This document shows positions 21,946 through 31,741 of a stretch of 64,000 bases of DNA, piece after piece. The notes beneath the pieces are model-generated. The model was not told where the DNA came from, did no database searches, and was given only the letters and a program-made list of their open reading frames with translations. The translations under genes were made by a program, and so were the position numbers. Where the stretch lies: contig JAWQUS010000032.1 in assembly GCA_036365455.1 (NCBI GenBank), positions 18,484,001-18,548,000 on the forward strand, written 5' to 3'. Within the stretch, counting starts at the first letter, position 1. Every line of letters starts with the position of its first letter. This DNA is from Macrosoma leucophasiata. Taxonomy: Eukaryota > Arthropoda > Insecta > Lepidoptera > Hedylidae.

Positions 21946-22010
21946 AGCGAGCAGGCTCGCACGGCAAATGCCTTGCGAGGCTGCTCGCTCTGTGTAGACT
22001 TGCCGGCTCG
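21946..22010. repeat. Strong GC-rich hairpin
   Basis: GTCCACACAGAGCGAGCAG pairs with CTGCTCGCTCTGTGTAGAC over arms of about 30 bases with few mismatches and a loop near AAATGC. It is probably part of a transposon-derived repeat. Confidence 0.6.
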
Positions 22011-22159
22011 GGCGCTCGGCGCTCGGCCGCTCACGCGCGCTTACCGAGGCACGTGCCATCAATGTGAACAGCATGCTCGTTTTCCATAAAAAAAATGCTT
22101 ACGGCTTACTGGATCAGCTCTATCACTAACAAATCCGAACCTAAGGAAGTACAATATAA

Positions 22160-22470
22160 TGTCCTCTAGACCGAATTTCGGTCACGGCGGCCAATCTCAA
22201 CGGAGACTAGCCAACTGCGCGGGAGATATTATAGTGCACAAGTGTATGCGCAAACACAGGTGCACTCTCTATTCCCTCACTCTCATTGTCCGGTGGGATG
22301 GCAATCCGACACGACCGGAGAGAGATCGGGATCAGGACCGACGGCTTTACGTGCTCTCCGAGGCACGACCAGACTCTGGGCTACTACTGGGAATATCCTT
22401 ACAGAAAAAACCCAATAAACGATTTTCCCGACCAGGGGATTGAACCCAGGACCTCAGGCTTCACCATCGC
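22160..22470 (-). repeat. SINE-E body
   Basis: On the minus strand it holds a B-box-like GGGTTCAATCCCCTGG and a body with GTCGGTCCTGATCCCG. Its A-box side continues into the minisatellite at 22471-22717. Confidence 0.7.
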
Positions 22471-22717
22471 GATTGCGACCACTGAGCCAACGAGGCAGTC
22501 CGATTGCGACCACTGAGCCAACGAGGTAGTCTGATTGCGACCACTGAGCCAACACGGCAGTCCGATTGCGACCACTGAGTCAACGAGGCAGTCCGATTGC
22601 GACCACTGAGCCAACGAGGCAGTCCGATTGCGACCACTGAGCCAACGAGGCAGTCCGATTGCTACCACTGAGCCAACGAGGCAGTCCGATAGCGACTACT
22701 GAGCCAACGAGGCAGTC
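22471..22717 (-). repeat. 31-bp minisatellite from a SINE tRNA-like head
   Basis: Eight consecutive 31-base units (GATTGCGACCACTGAGCC..GGCAGTCC) start at 22471, 22502, 22533, 22564, 22595, 22626, 22657 and 22688. On the minus strand each holds TTGGCTCAGTGGTCGC, which fits the pol III A box. The last units carry a few substitutions. The head of the adjacent SINE-E has thus been amplified in tandem. Confidence 0.9.
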
Positions 22718-22729
22718 AGTCTGTAAGGA

Positions 22730-23180
22730 ATTATAATGCTCATAAGAACATTTAATTTTGTTAAAACCAAACATGCGAGAAGTAAAATCAACTCGACAAC
22801 GCAAATACAACGCACCCGAGCTAACCTAATTTCTTAAATTTTTACTCTAATTCACGCAAGCGATAAGGCAAATTAACCGGCATCGATTCTGTGATTATTA
22901 AACTAATTTGAACCTTAACGTGATGTAATAAGCGTGTTCTACGGCACAGTATGATCTTTGGTAACAATATCATTAGCCTTTTGTACTAAATTGTTAAAGG
23001 CGAGAGGCGTGGAGTAACGATGTTTCTGCCCTTTGAGATGCTCGGGGCTGTCGGCTCTTTAAACAATATGTGGTGTATTTATAAGGATATCAAAGAGGAA
23101 CATGGTAAATCTATTAAAGTTGAACACATGTCGTGTAATCTTATGTAATAGGTGCGTAATTATTTTATGTTAACATATGA
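22730..23180. other. Intron, nothing recognised
   Basis: No gene or clear repeat is seen. Confidence 0.35.
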
Positions 23181-23285
23181 TAAAGTTCCAGTGTAGGGAC
23201 TCGAGGGGGTAGGCACGACAGTAGGTATTACTTAATATATCTGCCGCCAAATGGTAGTAATCGTCACCATCGTGTTCCGGTTAAA
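23180..23285 (+). repeat. SINE-A fragment, second subfamily
   Basis: A 5' module with CTGCCGCCAAATGG, diagnostic of the second subfamily, ending near CGTGTTCCGG. Confidence 0.65.
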
Positions 23286-23306
23286 TGGATATGTATATAT
23301 ATATAC

Positions 23307-23565
23307 GTATGTATGTATGTATCTACACGCCAGGTCCCTAACGGGGTAGGTAGAGATTGAAGAGCGCCAGATATCCCGGTCCTGACATACCTCTCGTGCC
23401 GTACCTTTATCTTTCTCTTCATACATGCACGCCGATTCTTAAGACTTTTGACCGCACCATCAGATAGAACACGACCTATTTGGCCAAGGTAGGTCAGTCT
23501 TGATCTTTCTGGGCCTTTGCAAAGATCCACATTCGCATTGTATATTTGTTTAGTCGTGGAAATGT
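23307..23565 (-). mobile_element. RTE-type LINE 3' fragment
   Basis: It matches the C-terminal coding end of the copies at 42755 and 59266. Minus-strand readable pieces include GRVLSDGAVKSLKNRRACMK, interrupted by a frameshift. Confidence 0.75.
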
Positions 23566-23582
23566 ATGTCCGCGAAATAAGT

Positions 23583-23675
23583 ATCACAGAGATATAACAA
23601 CTAAGATCTCAGGGGTGGCAACACATCTGCATTTGGACTTCTGGTTTTTGTGAAGAAGTCTATAGGCTATACATT
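23583..23675 (+). repeat. SINE-A fragment, second subfamily
   Basis: Middle part starting ATCACAGAGATATAACAAC and ending in GTCTATAGGCTATA. Confidence 0.6.
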
Positions 23676-23679
23676 TTTT

Positions 23680-24260
23680 CATCCAAATACCACCGTTTAG
23701 CTGGTTGAGAGAGGGGACTCTTGGGAGTAACAAAACTGGACACCTTAAACCTCAATATTTCACAAACGGTTCCCTTGATCATGAAAATTATTCCTCAACC
23801 TCACAATAGTTTTAAAGACCTATCCAACGATACCCCACGCTAAAGTTGCTTGAAGAAAAAAATTGCAGCTTCAACTTTGGTTGTAGATTAAAAATATTTT
23901 TCGAGATTTTACTACCCGACTGCCTCCTCACACCTAATACGTATATTCGTTCCAAATAACAGTTTTCTAATAGTCTACATAAGACTAAGAGCTTAGCTTC
24001 GGACAGACCGACGAACGGATGGACATTGCGAGACTATAAAGGCTCATTGTTGGCTAGAGAACCCTAAAAAGTAAAATCTTAACTTAAAGAAGATTGACTA
24101 ATCTGGAGGTAGCCATATGGTATCTACCCCACAAGTGGCAAGCTCTCAACCAAAAAGGCTTTCACATTTCAATGTATGCTTTTGTTCACTATGAGAAGGA
24201 CATCACATAGACATACACCAATTTACTATTTACCATCTAATAAAAAAACCTTGTCCTCAG
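23680..24260 (+). other. Intron before the next CaMKK exon
   Basis: No repeat is recognised with confidence. The acceptor TTGTCCTCAG lies at 24251-24260. Confidence 0.5.
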
Positions 24261-24476
24261 GCAGCCGATATCTGGTCACTAGGAGTATCGCTCTTCGCAA
24301 TGGTGACCGGCAGAGTACCCTGGAGTGGCAGTTCCACAAATGACCTGCAGCTTCGCGTTCTGAGTGAACCTCTCACTTTCCCGTCCAGGCCCCAACTGTC
24401 CAGGCCGCTGAGGAAGCTGCTGGCCAGAATGTTGGATAAGGACCCCGTTACCAGAGCAACTATGAAAGAAATCAAG
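24261..24476 (+). CDS. CAMKK: CaMKK exon (C-lobe)
   Basis: 72 codons, phase 0 at both ends. It encodes AADIWSLGVSLFAMVTGRVP (alpha-F, with the conserved DxWSxG) through LLARMLDKDPVTRATMKEIK (the subdomain XI Arg is present). The donor is GTTAGC. Two decayed duplicates of its 3' half follow within 320 bases (24518-24600 and 24670-24790). Confidence 0.94.
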
Positions 24477-24517
24477 GTTAGCCATGTTTCCTTTGGTCTT
24501 CCGGAATTCGTTTTCTG

Positions 24518-24600
24518 TATCTGTGACAGTTCCACTAAAGAATTGGTTTTGTTGAGAATGTTGGTAAGGATCGATCCACTATGAAGGCAATCAAGGTAAA
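24518..24600 (+). pseudogene. Decayed duplicate of CaMKK C-lobe exon (1)
   Basis: It contains CAGTTCCACTAAAG, matching the exon CAGTTCCACAAATG, and GAGAATGTTGGTAAGGATCG, matching its LARMLDKD segment. It ends ATGAAGGCAATCAAGGTAAA, so a donor-like GT is kept. Internal deletions break the frame. Confidence 0.7.
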
Positions 24601-24669
24601 CTAATCCTAATCGTCGGGTATGGGACTGTTTCACTGTTCGTGAAACTGACGATACTCTGCTACGTATAG

Positions 24670-24790
24670 TGTCCAGTGAAACGCGACTCCCCATCTGTCC
24701 CGTTCACTGAGGAAGCTGCTGGCTGTATTGTTGGGTAAGGGTTACTCCGTTACCAGAGCCATCTTGAAAGAAATAAAGGTTAGCCAAGTT
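24670..24790 (+). pseudogene. Decayed duplicate of CaMKK C-lobe exon (2)
   Basis: It aligns to 24362-24485. The last 24 codons stay open (LRKLLAVLLGKGYSVTRAI) with one extra codon relative to the parent and the same AAG followed by GTTAGCCA donor context. The functional RMLDKDP motif is lost and no clear acceptor is seen. Confidence 0.8.
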
Positions 24791-24799
24791 TCCTTCATT

Positions 24800-25130
24800 C
24801 TTGTTAATGTGGTATCTTAAGCTGAAGCTGCCGGTTAGAAAACTGTAAAATAGATTTTTTTTAAAAGATCTCGTTACCCAAACCGATGGACGAAATCCAG
24901 TAAGCTTAATCAATAATCACAGATTGCACTGTCTAATATAGCAGCTCCTCCTTCTCTTAATTTAATGGGGGAAATTAGATTAATTAATAGATTAGTTAGA
25001 TGATCTTGGTTAAACATAATATTATTAATATTAATTTCTTTTTACTGTGAGCACTGAATGTAGTTTCACCAGATAAAGTAAAGAAAAAGGAGAAAAATAA
25101 AAGTTCAGGTACGCACCATCAGAAATGTAA
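24800..25130 (+). other. Intron, nothing recognised
   Basis: AT-rich sequence without supported features. Confidence 0.4.
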
Positions 25131-25132
25131 TG

Positions 25133-25350
25133 TAATGGCAGAGAATGTGTAATAATACTACGTATGGAATAGACACTTCGACGTCCCGCCCGATTTCCCC
25201 GCCTCACCCAACCTGCTTCCTTCTTACGGGCGACGTTTGGTATTCTCTACGTGCTACGCACACAGGTGCACGTGTAAATACACGTCACTGATTGATGTCT
25301 GTGTGATAGAGAAATAGAGATCAAATTAAGCGTTTGTATCTTTTTTGGGT
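25133..25350. mobile_element. MITE-A type repeat
   Basis: It contains the module TGTAATAATACTACG..CCCGATTTCCCCGCC..TATTCTCTACG, followed by TGCTACGCACACAGGTGCAC and TACACGTCACTGATTGATG. The second module occurs inverted and first at 29695-29790. The first module also occurs at 51845-51955. Confidence 0.6.
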
Positions 25351-25559
25351 GCCAATGGTAATCCCTGTGTTATTCAGTTACCAAATTCGTTAATTTCTTA
25401 CCTTTAGCAATTCGATGTACCTACCTGCGGATGATTTTGATGAATCCTATAACCTTGCTCTTTCCTAGGTTTTACAAGCATCAACATTTTTTTTAATACG
25501 CATTCACTTACAGATTTATGTTGTGTTGTGTGTGCTGTTGTTCACATACACGCCGTTTT

Positions 25560-25841
25560 CACTGGTGGTAGAGCTCCAGTGACGGAGCTCGCGGACGTAG
25601 GCACCACCGTAGTAACTTATATACTTGCCGCTAAATGGTAGTGTTCAGCACTATCGTGATCCGGTCAGGTGATAGTGTACGGTCCTGAAATTTCCGGCAC
25701 AGATGCATAACACCTTAGGCCTCAAGAGTGGTAACGCACCTGCATTTTTACCTTGGTCTTGTGTAGGTCTATAGCCTATAGTCAACACTTAACAGCAATG
25801 TGAACTGCATGCTTGTTGCCAATTCTATCACATAAAAAAAG
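25560..25841 (+). repeat. SINE-A copy, full length
   Basis: It starts ACTGGTGGTAGAGCTCCAG and ends in CATAAAAAAAG. All blocks are present. Confidence 0.9.
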
Positions 25842-25854
25842 ACCACAAACATCC

Positions 25855-25965
25855 AGACCCGATACAAGTACAGGCCATGCAAATATTTGTCCCGCTATGA
25901 GGATTGAAACCATGAGACTTGGTTCAAACGGTCCTCACACACCGCAGGGCAAACTGGCTCGTTAA
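25855..25965 (-). repeat. SINE-C head, decayed
   Basis: A tRNA-derived head in inverse orientation (ATTTGTCCCGCTATGAGGAT). Together with the preceding SINE-A it forms the first half of a local duplication. Confidence 0.6.
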
Positions 25966-26039
25966 AATTATATGAAAGAATTACAAATCGTGTGTTTTAT
26001 GATTCTTTCATTTCAACCTCCACAAAAATTCTTCTTTTC

Positions 26040-26330
26040 AATGCTAAAATAAAAAAATCTTCATTATTCCTTTCAGCTTTAAAATCTTAGCACAATGGAA
26101 ATATGAAAACCATTGCCCTAAAGCAAAAATCTCAGTTATCCATTAACAAAAATACGAATTCGCTCTTGATCCTTCATTAAATTAACAAAAGCGAAAATTT
26201 TTAAATCTTCAATCCCCAAAAGGCATTCACATTCCGCGGCAATCAAGCGTGACCTCTGGACCGACAAGGGTTGAAAACAAAAAGGTTACCGATGTCACTC
26301 TGTCACCTCAAGCAATTTTATAACGACGAA
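26040..26330. repeat. Local duplication, copy 1
   Basis: It aligns with 26790-27050, sharing CATTCACATTCCGCGGC and GTTGAAAACAAAAAGG. Both copies are preceded by the same SINE-A plus SINE-C arrangement. Confidence 0.75.
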
Positions 26331-26430
26331 TCTAAATAGATGATTGTTTTTGTTAAAATTCACTATGAGTTATTTGATAAATTTGAAAATGTATTTTAGT
26401 TAAGAAATAGGAATGTTTTGATAAGCAAGC

Positions 26431-26603
26431 CTGGCCCTGTAATTTCTGGCACAGAGGCTTAACACCTTAGGCCTCAGGAGTGGCAGCGCATCTGCATTTT
26501 GACCTCTGGTCATTGTGTGGGTGTCTATAGGCTGCAGTCATCACTTAACATCAATGTGAAATGCATGCTTGTTTGCCACTTTTATTACATAAAAAAAAAA
26601 AAA
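26431..26603 (+). repeat. SINE-A copy, 5'-truncated
   Basis: It runs from GGCCCTGTAATTTCTGG to a long A-run of about 16. Confidence 0.85.
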
Positions 26604-26765
26604 AAAATACAACCACCCATAACCGAAAGAAATATCTGTAGGCCATACAAACATTTGTCCCGGTGCGGGGATCGAACAATTGGTGCTCGACTCAAGCTGT
26701 CTTCTCATCACATCATCACACCGCGCTGGACTAAACTCGCCCACAAAACTTATGAATTTCAATGT
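26604..26765 (-). repeat. SINE-C copy
   Basis: Inverse orientation: ATCTGTAGGCCATACAAAC, then GGGGATCGAAC (B box), then ACCGCGCTGGACTAAAC (head). It directly follows the SINE-A tail. Confidence 0.7.
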
Positions 26766-26789
26766 TGACATCAAACCCCTTTTTTTTTC

Positions 26790-27050
26790 AATCACCTTTA
26801 AATTCTTGGCACCATAGAAAACTGAAATCTAAAGCAAAAAGCTTAAAGAGATATCCGTCAACAAAAAATGCGAATTCTCTTTTGATCCTTTATTAAAAGC
26901 GAACATTTTAAATCCTCAATCTGCAAAAGGCTTTCACATTCCGCGGCGTCAATCAAGCGGGACCTCTGGACGAGGGTTGAAAACAAAAAGGTTACCGATG
27001 TCACTCTGTGACGTCTCAAACAATTTAAACGGCAAAAATTACGTATATGT
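26790..27050. repeat. Local duplication, copy 2
   Basis: Partner of 26040-26330, with several small indels. Confidence 0.75.
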
Positions 27051-27275
27051 TAGGGTCCCACCGCAAAATCATTTCGTTCCAGATATGCTGCAAACCTAAT
27101 TTTTACCTAATAATCTAGAGTATTCTAGAGAATATATATCCACTAGATTGCCTATCACAATTCGGCCAAAATTTTTTTTTTTAAATTAAATTATTAATTT
27201 TATACCAGCTAGCAACTCTAATATGCGGCCAATTTAATGGCTCTCAAATAAAATGTCATCAACTTTATTTAATAC

Positions 27276-27740
27276 TAGCGTCCCGCCCCAGCTTCGCGCG
27301 GGTGCAATATTACCTACCTTCTTCTATTCGCCTTAGCTTGATGAAAAAAAACGTTTAAATGTAGTCCAAAAAAAATATTTAAATTAAAAAATGGTTGTTG
27401 TACTTCACTCGACATAGATAGATATAGTGTGTTGCAGACTTTTTTGTAGATATTTATAAGATCTACAATTAATTAGAAAATTTTATAGTTCTATCTTTTA
27501 TAGTTTAGGCAGCGTACGCAAAAAAAGTAACTTTTTTGGTTGATTTTTTACACCTTGTGTCCGAAAAACTTAATTATCTTACGGAACCCTATTTTTTCCA
27601 AAATAAAATATAGCCTATGTTTCTCGTGGATAATGTAGCTTTCGAATGATGCAAGAATTTTTTAAATCGGTTTAGTAGTTTTTGAGCCTATTCAATACAA
27701 CCAAACAAACAAAGTTTTCCTCTTTATGATATTAGTATAG
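27276..27740. repeat. Dispersed lepidopteran-type repeat
   Basis: It begins TACTAGCGTCCCGCCCCAG and ends CAAAGTTTTCCTCTTTATG, TATTAGTATAG. Related ends occur at 34010 and 51290. There is no coding capacity and the class is uncertain. Confidence 0.5.
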
Positions 27741-28097
27741 AACTATATAGTATATAATATATACTGTATAGTATATAATATATAGTATATAACTCAAACA
27801 TGCACCAAGAAAATTAAATAAACTAAGAGCACCCACCACTCGCCTCGCCTCGCCAAAAACTCCACAGTCTATCTTGAAAGTTATTGATACTCATATCTCA
27901 AAATGTATTGAATAGATGTTGATGTTTCAAAGACAATATTTATGTATTTTTCCTTTACGTTCTGAAATTAAAGTTAAAAGAAAATTACTCCACATCCCTA
28001 TTATAACAACCACAACATGCACCAGCATAATTACGCAAATATTTTTTTTCAATACGCACGTAACTCAACAGACCCTCAACCATTATTGTTCAGTAAA

Positions 28098-28312
28098 ATA
28101 AAATAAATAAATAAAATACGCTTACACTCACAGCCCCACAGTAGGTATAAACCTGTGTCGTGGGTGCCGTTGTACACATACAACACATACACAAACACCC
28201 AGACCCGAAACAAATATCTGTAGGCCATACAAATATTTGTCCCGGTGCGGGGATCGAACCCGCGACCCTTCGAATCAAACGATGGTTTCACACCGCTGGA
28301 CTAACCGAGTCG
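28098..28312 (-). repeat. SINE-C copy, full length
   Basis: On the minus strand: head CTCGGTTAGTCCAGCGG, B box GGGTTCGATCCCCGC, then GTTTCGGGTCTGGGTG, then CACAGGTTTATACCTAC and an ATTT-rich end. It matches 62140-62338. Confidence 0.88.
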
Positions 28313-28319
28313 TCGTTCA

Positions 28320-28815
28320 GTACAGTTGGAAAAGAGAAATATGACATGGTTATATTACATTGACGAATATAATTGGAGAAATTCGTCCATGAGCGGGGCC
28401 TCCTTAAACATACTTCGTGTACGAAATGTTGCGTTTGACCTATTTCTCAAATTAACCTGTTATCATATACGTCGTCAAATTTTGGAGACGGACTATAATA
28501 TCAACATGTATTGTGAAGAGTCCGTATTCTTGTAAAGTTTATTCAGTGGGGTCATTATGAAATTTAAGTGGTCAAAGAAATAAACAGCAGGGAAGATAAA
28601 CCGAGAAACGTAAATCCGCTGGCGGGCCGGAGGCAAGATACAATTGAAAATCACACACATTTTCCTTGTGACTTAACGGGTTGATATAATACTCGTATAT
28701 AGATATATATACCTACATAAATAACACAATATGGTAAATATAAACACAGAAATGTAAATGTGCCTGAGGTCTAAGTTTATTGAGGAGTCATACATTACCA
28801 TCTTACTACCAAATC
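28320..28815 (+). other. Intron; one short open frame not recognised
   Basis: A 69-codon frame at 28326-28535 shows no domain. No other features were found. Confidence 0.3.
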
Positions 28816-28816
28816 T

Positions 28817-28872
28817 AACTGGTGGTAGAGTTCTAGTCACCGGTGGTAGAGTTCCAATGCTCGAGGGTGGTG
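28817..28872 (+). repeat. SINE-A 5' end fragment, partly doubled
   Basis: The 5' start GGTGGTAGAGTTC occurs twice in 35 bases, then breaks off. Confidence 0.55.
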
Positions 28873-29058
28873 CACAATAATAATATGATAATACATAATT
28901 CATATATTTCAGATCATTCAAAATCCATTAATCCATCCAATATCTCTTGTTGGAGATTACCAGTAGTACCCCCGCATTTCAAAGACAAAGACATTTATTT
29001 GACTGAAATATGGTACATAATAGGTTCTTAGTTTTAAATAAATAAGATTCACATATTA

Positions 29059-29614
29059 TAGTATGGGAGCCCAAGAGGGGATTTTTGAATTTACTCCAGC
29101 GCGTCAGATTAAGTTATAGGAGATACCTTGCACCCAATTCAGTACCTCCACCAAATCTAAGATTTCCATAAAAGGCCGAACCCTTAGGGCTTCCGCCACG
29201 AGCTTGCCTCGCATCCAAATTGTCAGAATTTTGGATGGCAGCTTTGATGGGGTTCACTTTAGATCCTCTCTGAGTATCTGACATTCTTGAGTAATTTTTC
29301 ACCTTCATTTTTGAACGAATCAAATGTTTTTGAAGAGGACGCGGCATCAACGTCTTGGGTCAATAGCATGTCAGATATTCTGGGAGGGTTTAAAATGTGG
29401 CCAAACAATGCTCCTATCCAAAATTCAGATAATTCGGAAGATGAGTAAGATCGTAGCGACATTTATAATTTTTTTTAAGACTATTCTTCGGCCACGTCTT
29501 TATATACGAACTTTAGATTTAGTGGAGATAACCAGCGGGGTTCAAGGAATCTCCCATATCTTTATCTGACGCGCTTGAGTAAATCCAAAAATAGCATCCT
29601 GGGCTCCCCTACTA
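29059..29614. mobile_element. Non-autonomous DNA transposon with ~50-bp inverted ends
   Basis: The left end TAGTATGGGAGCCC through GCGCGTCAGAT pairs with the inverted right end, with about 80% identity over 50 bases. A TTA direct repeat flanks both sides (29056-29058 and 29615-29617). Inside, the minus strand has open fragments such as SDTQRGSKVNPIKAAIQNSD, possibly remnants of a coding region of an autonomous relative. The superfamily is not identified; the TTA duplication would fit PIF/Harbinger. Confidence 0.75.
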
Positions 29615-29627
29615 TTACGTCAGATTG

Positions 29628-29690
29628 TACCTAATCAATCTGCCGCCAAATGCTAGTGTTTAGCACTATCGTCACACCGCGGACACTCCG
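29628..29690 (+). repeat. SINE-A fragment
   Basis: Only ATCTGCCGCCAAATGC and TTTAGCACTATCGT remain, a second-subfamily signature. Confidence 0.5.
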
Positions 29691-29694
29691 CCAA

Positions 29695-29990
29695 AACTCC
29701 ATACAGACGCTTAATTTGGTCTCTATTACACAGACATCAATCAGTGACGTGTATTTACACGTACACCTGTGTGCGTAGCACGTAGAAAATAACAGGACGA
29801 CAAAGTCAGAGAATATGTAATAATACTACCTAGAGAATGGACACTTCCACGTCCCACCCGATTTCCCCGCCTCACCCAACCTCCTCCCCTCTTATGGGCG
29901 ACGGTTGGTATTTTCTGCTATTTTCTGCTATTTTCAGTAGTAGTAGTAGTATTTTCTATGTAGCGTAGTATTATTACATATTAGCTGCTT
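29695..29990. mobile_element. MITE-A with inverted module order
   Basis: The module seen at 25260-25345 lies here inverted and first. It is followed by a copy of the TGTAATAATACTAC module, closed by GTAGTATTATTACATA in inverse orientation (29955-29985). The 29816-29985 part therefore has terminal inverted repeats of about 17 bases. Confidence 0.65.
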
Positions 29991-30074
29991 TCGTGTTGCG
30001 TTCAAATGATAAAACAACCCTAAATCGGTTTAAATCAGAATGGGAATGAAAAAATTGATGGTCAGGTTAAGGAC

Positions 30075-30150
30075 ATCGGAAGATTAGTGGTAAAGCGACT
30101 GGACTGGTTATCCTGAGCTCGCAGGTTCGATTGCCTGCAGTAATTTTTTT
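30075..30150 (+). repeat. tRNA-like SINE head
   Basis: A-box-like TTAGTGGTAAAGCG and B-box-like GGTTCGATTGCC are followed by T8. The cloverleaf does not pair well, so it is called SINE-derived rather than a tRNA gene. Confidence 0.4.
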
Positions 30151-30184
30151 TCTTGTCAAATTCTTCTTCTTTAGTTTCTCAATT

Positions 30185-30467
30185 CACTGGTGGTAGAGCT
30201 CCAGTGACGGAGCTCGCGGGCGAAGGCACCACCGCATTACCTAATATACTTGCCGCTAAATGGTAGTGTTCAGCACTATCGTGTTCCGGTCAGGTGGTAA
30301 TGTATGGCCCTGTAATTTCCGGCGCAGGGGCATAACACCTTAGGCCTCAGGAGTGGTAACGTATCTGCATTTTGACCTTGGTCTTTGTGTGGGTGTCTAT
30401 AGGCCGCAGTCATCACTTAACATCAATGTGAACTGTATGCTTGTTTGCCACTTCAACTACATAAAAA
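30185..30467 (+). repeat. SINE-A copy, full length
   Basis: All blocks are present, with ACTACATAAAAAAG at the tail. It is one of the least diverged copies. Confidence 0.9.
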
Positions 30468-30803
30468 AGTCGCTTGTGTTATTGCAAAATATGTATAAAA
30501 ATATTACAAGTTAGGTTATATATTTTTATTTATTATATATTATTAGCAAGGATTCTTAGCTCACGATTCATTGAAATGTTGAAGAAGATAAAGCTGTTGT
30601 TGTATATCCGGATGTTTTGCTTAAATTTGGAGTGAAATCAGGCGAATATTTCCATATCGGGCAAAGTTCCAAACATGCCGAAGAATAATTTATAAAAGCG
30701 GAAATCCAAAACATGCCTGACCAAAATTTAACAAATCCTGTTAGAAATATGATGTGAAAATATGATCATCCAAATATACGAGTACAGTATCCAATAAGCA
30801 ATA

Positions 30804-30965
30804 CGGTCCTATAAGTTCCGGTACAGAGGCATAACACGTTAGGCCTCAGGAGTGGTAACGCATTTGCACTTTGACAATGGTCTTGGTGTGGGTGTTTATA
30901 GGCTGCAGTCATCACTTAACATCAATGTGAACTGCATGCTTGTTTGCCACTTCCATTAAATACAG
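30804..30965 (+). repeat. SINE-A copy, 5'-truncated
   Basis: From CGGTCCTATAAGTTCC to the tail TTCCATTAAATAC. Confidence 0.85.
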
Positions 30966-31004
30966 GGGTGCATGATTGATGAATGTAAAGAAACACGGTA
31001 GGCG

Positions 31005-31072
31005 TGTCAGGCCGGGATATCTGGCGCACCGCACACTCTGACTACCCCGTAATAGACTTGGCATGAAAATAC
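31005..31072 (+). repeat. RTE LINE 3' end fragment
   Basis: GGCGTGTCAGGCCGGGATAT, then TACCCCGTAATAGACTTGGC, matches the ends of the RTE copies. Confidence 0.65.
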
Positions 31073-31097
31073 ATACATTGAACGGTACACTATTTTT

Positions 31098-31400
31098 TTC
31101 TTTTTTTATGGTACGGAAATGGCAAACAAAATGAAAATGTTAACATTTTCACGAACCCCGCCTGCCAATTTATAAACCCGCTTACATTCACGCATCGCGG
31201 CGTTCGCCAACATTCGCGTGCATTTTTTAAAATGTAACTGAAGTAGCAAACTGAAGTATCCTGCTCACATGGATGTTAAGTGATGACTGCAGCCTCTAGT
31301 ACTTGTGTAAATGTCTTACATCTACACAAAATCTAGAGGACAAACAAAATATGTGTTACGACCTCTGAGCCCTTATTTGTTATGTCTTTGTAATACCTAG
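31098..31400 (-). repeat. SINE-A copy, diverged and interrupted
   Basis: The tail side (31098-31130) and the block GTTAAGTGATGACTGCAGCC (31274-) are separated by about 140 unrelated bases. Second subfamily. Confidence 0.55.
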
Positions 31401-31518
31401 TTGAAACGGAGCCATACAAAATATTGTGCCAAAAACTGTAGTATTTCCGATTTTTGGATTTGGATCTATTCCATCCATTTTCAAAATCTAATTAAACTAT
31501 CTTTTTTAACATTTAAAG

Positions 31519-31686
31519 GAACACGAATGGGTGACAGCAGACGGGACGGACCTACTGCCCTCAGAGGACGAGAACTGCCGGCTGGTGGAAGTGACAGAAG
31601 AGGACATGGAGAGAGTGGTGACCTCCATACCCAATCTCTCCACTCTCATACTCATCAAGACCATGCTCAAGAAGCACAGCTTCCAA
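31519..31686 (+). CDS. CAMKK: CaMKK exon (post-kinase regulatory segment)
   Basis: 56 codons, phase 0, donor GTGAGT. It completes the kinase fold with EHEWVTADG, then LPSEDENCRLVEVTEED, the CaMKK-specific motif, then SIPNLSTLILIKTMLKKHSF. In known CaMKKs this segment holds the autoinhibitory and calmodulin-binding region; the basic amphipathic LIKTMLKKHSF stretch fits that. It is the best single identifier of the gene. Confidence 0.95.
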
Positions 31687-31741
31687 GTGAGTTATATTTT
31701 GGAATACAAATAAAATACGTATTCAATTTAGTATCGCTGAA

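Noticed and set aside
22399..22810. Antisense open frames with repeated SLAQWSQSDCLVGSVV
   Set aside because: They are translations of the 31-base minisatellite; the unit length of 31 cycles the frame and no start or splice context exists.
24670..24790. Functional mutually exclusive CaMKK exon
   Set aside because: The donor and frame of the last 24 codons are kept, but the 5' half is scrambled, the LDKDP motif is lost and no acceptor is visible.
30075..30150. Functional tRNA gene
   Set aside because: A- and B-box-like words exist, but acceptor and T stems do not pair properly; treated as a SINE head.
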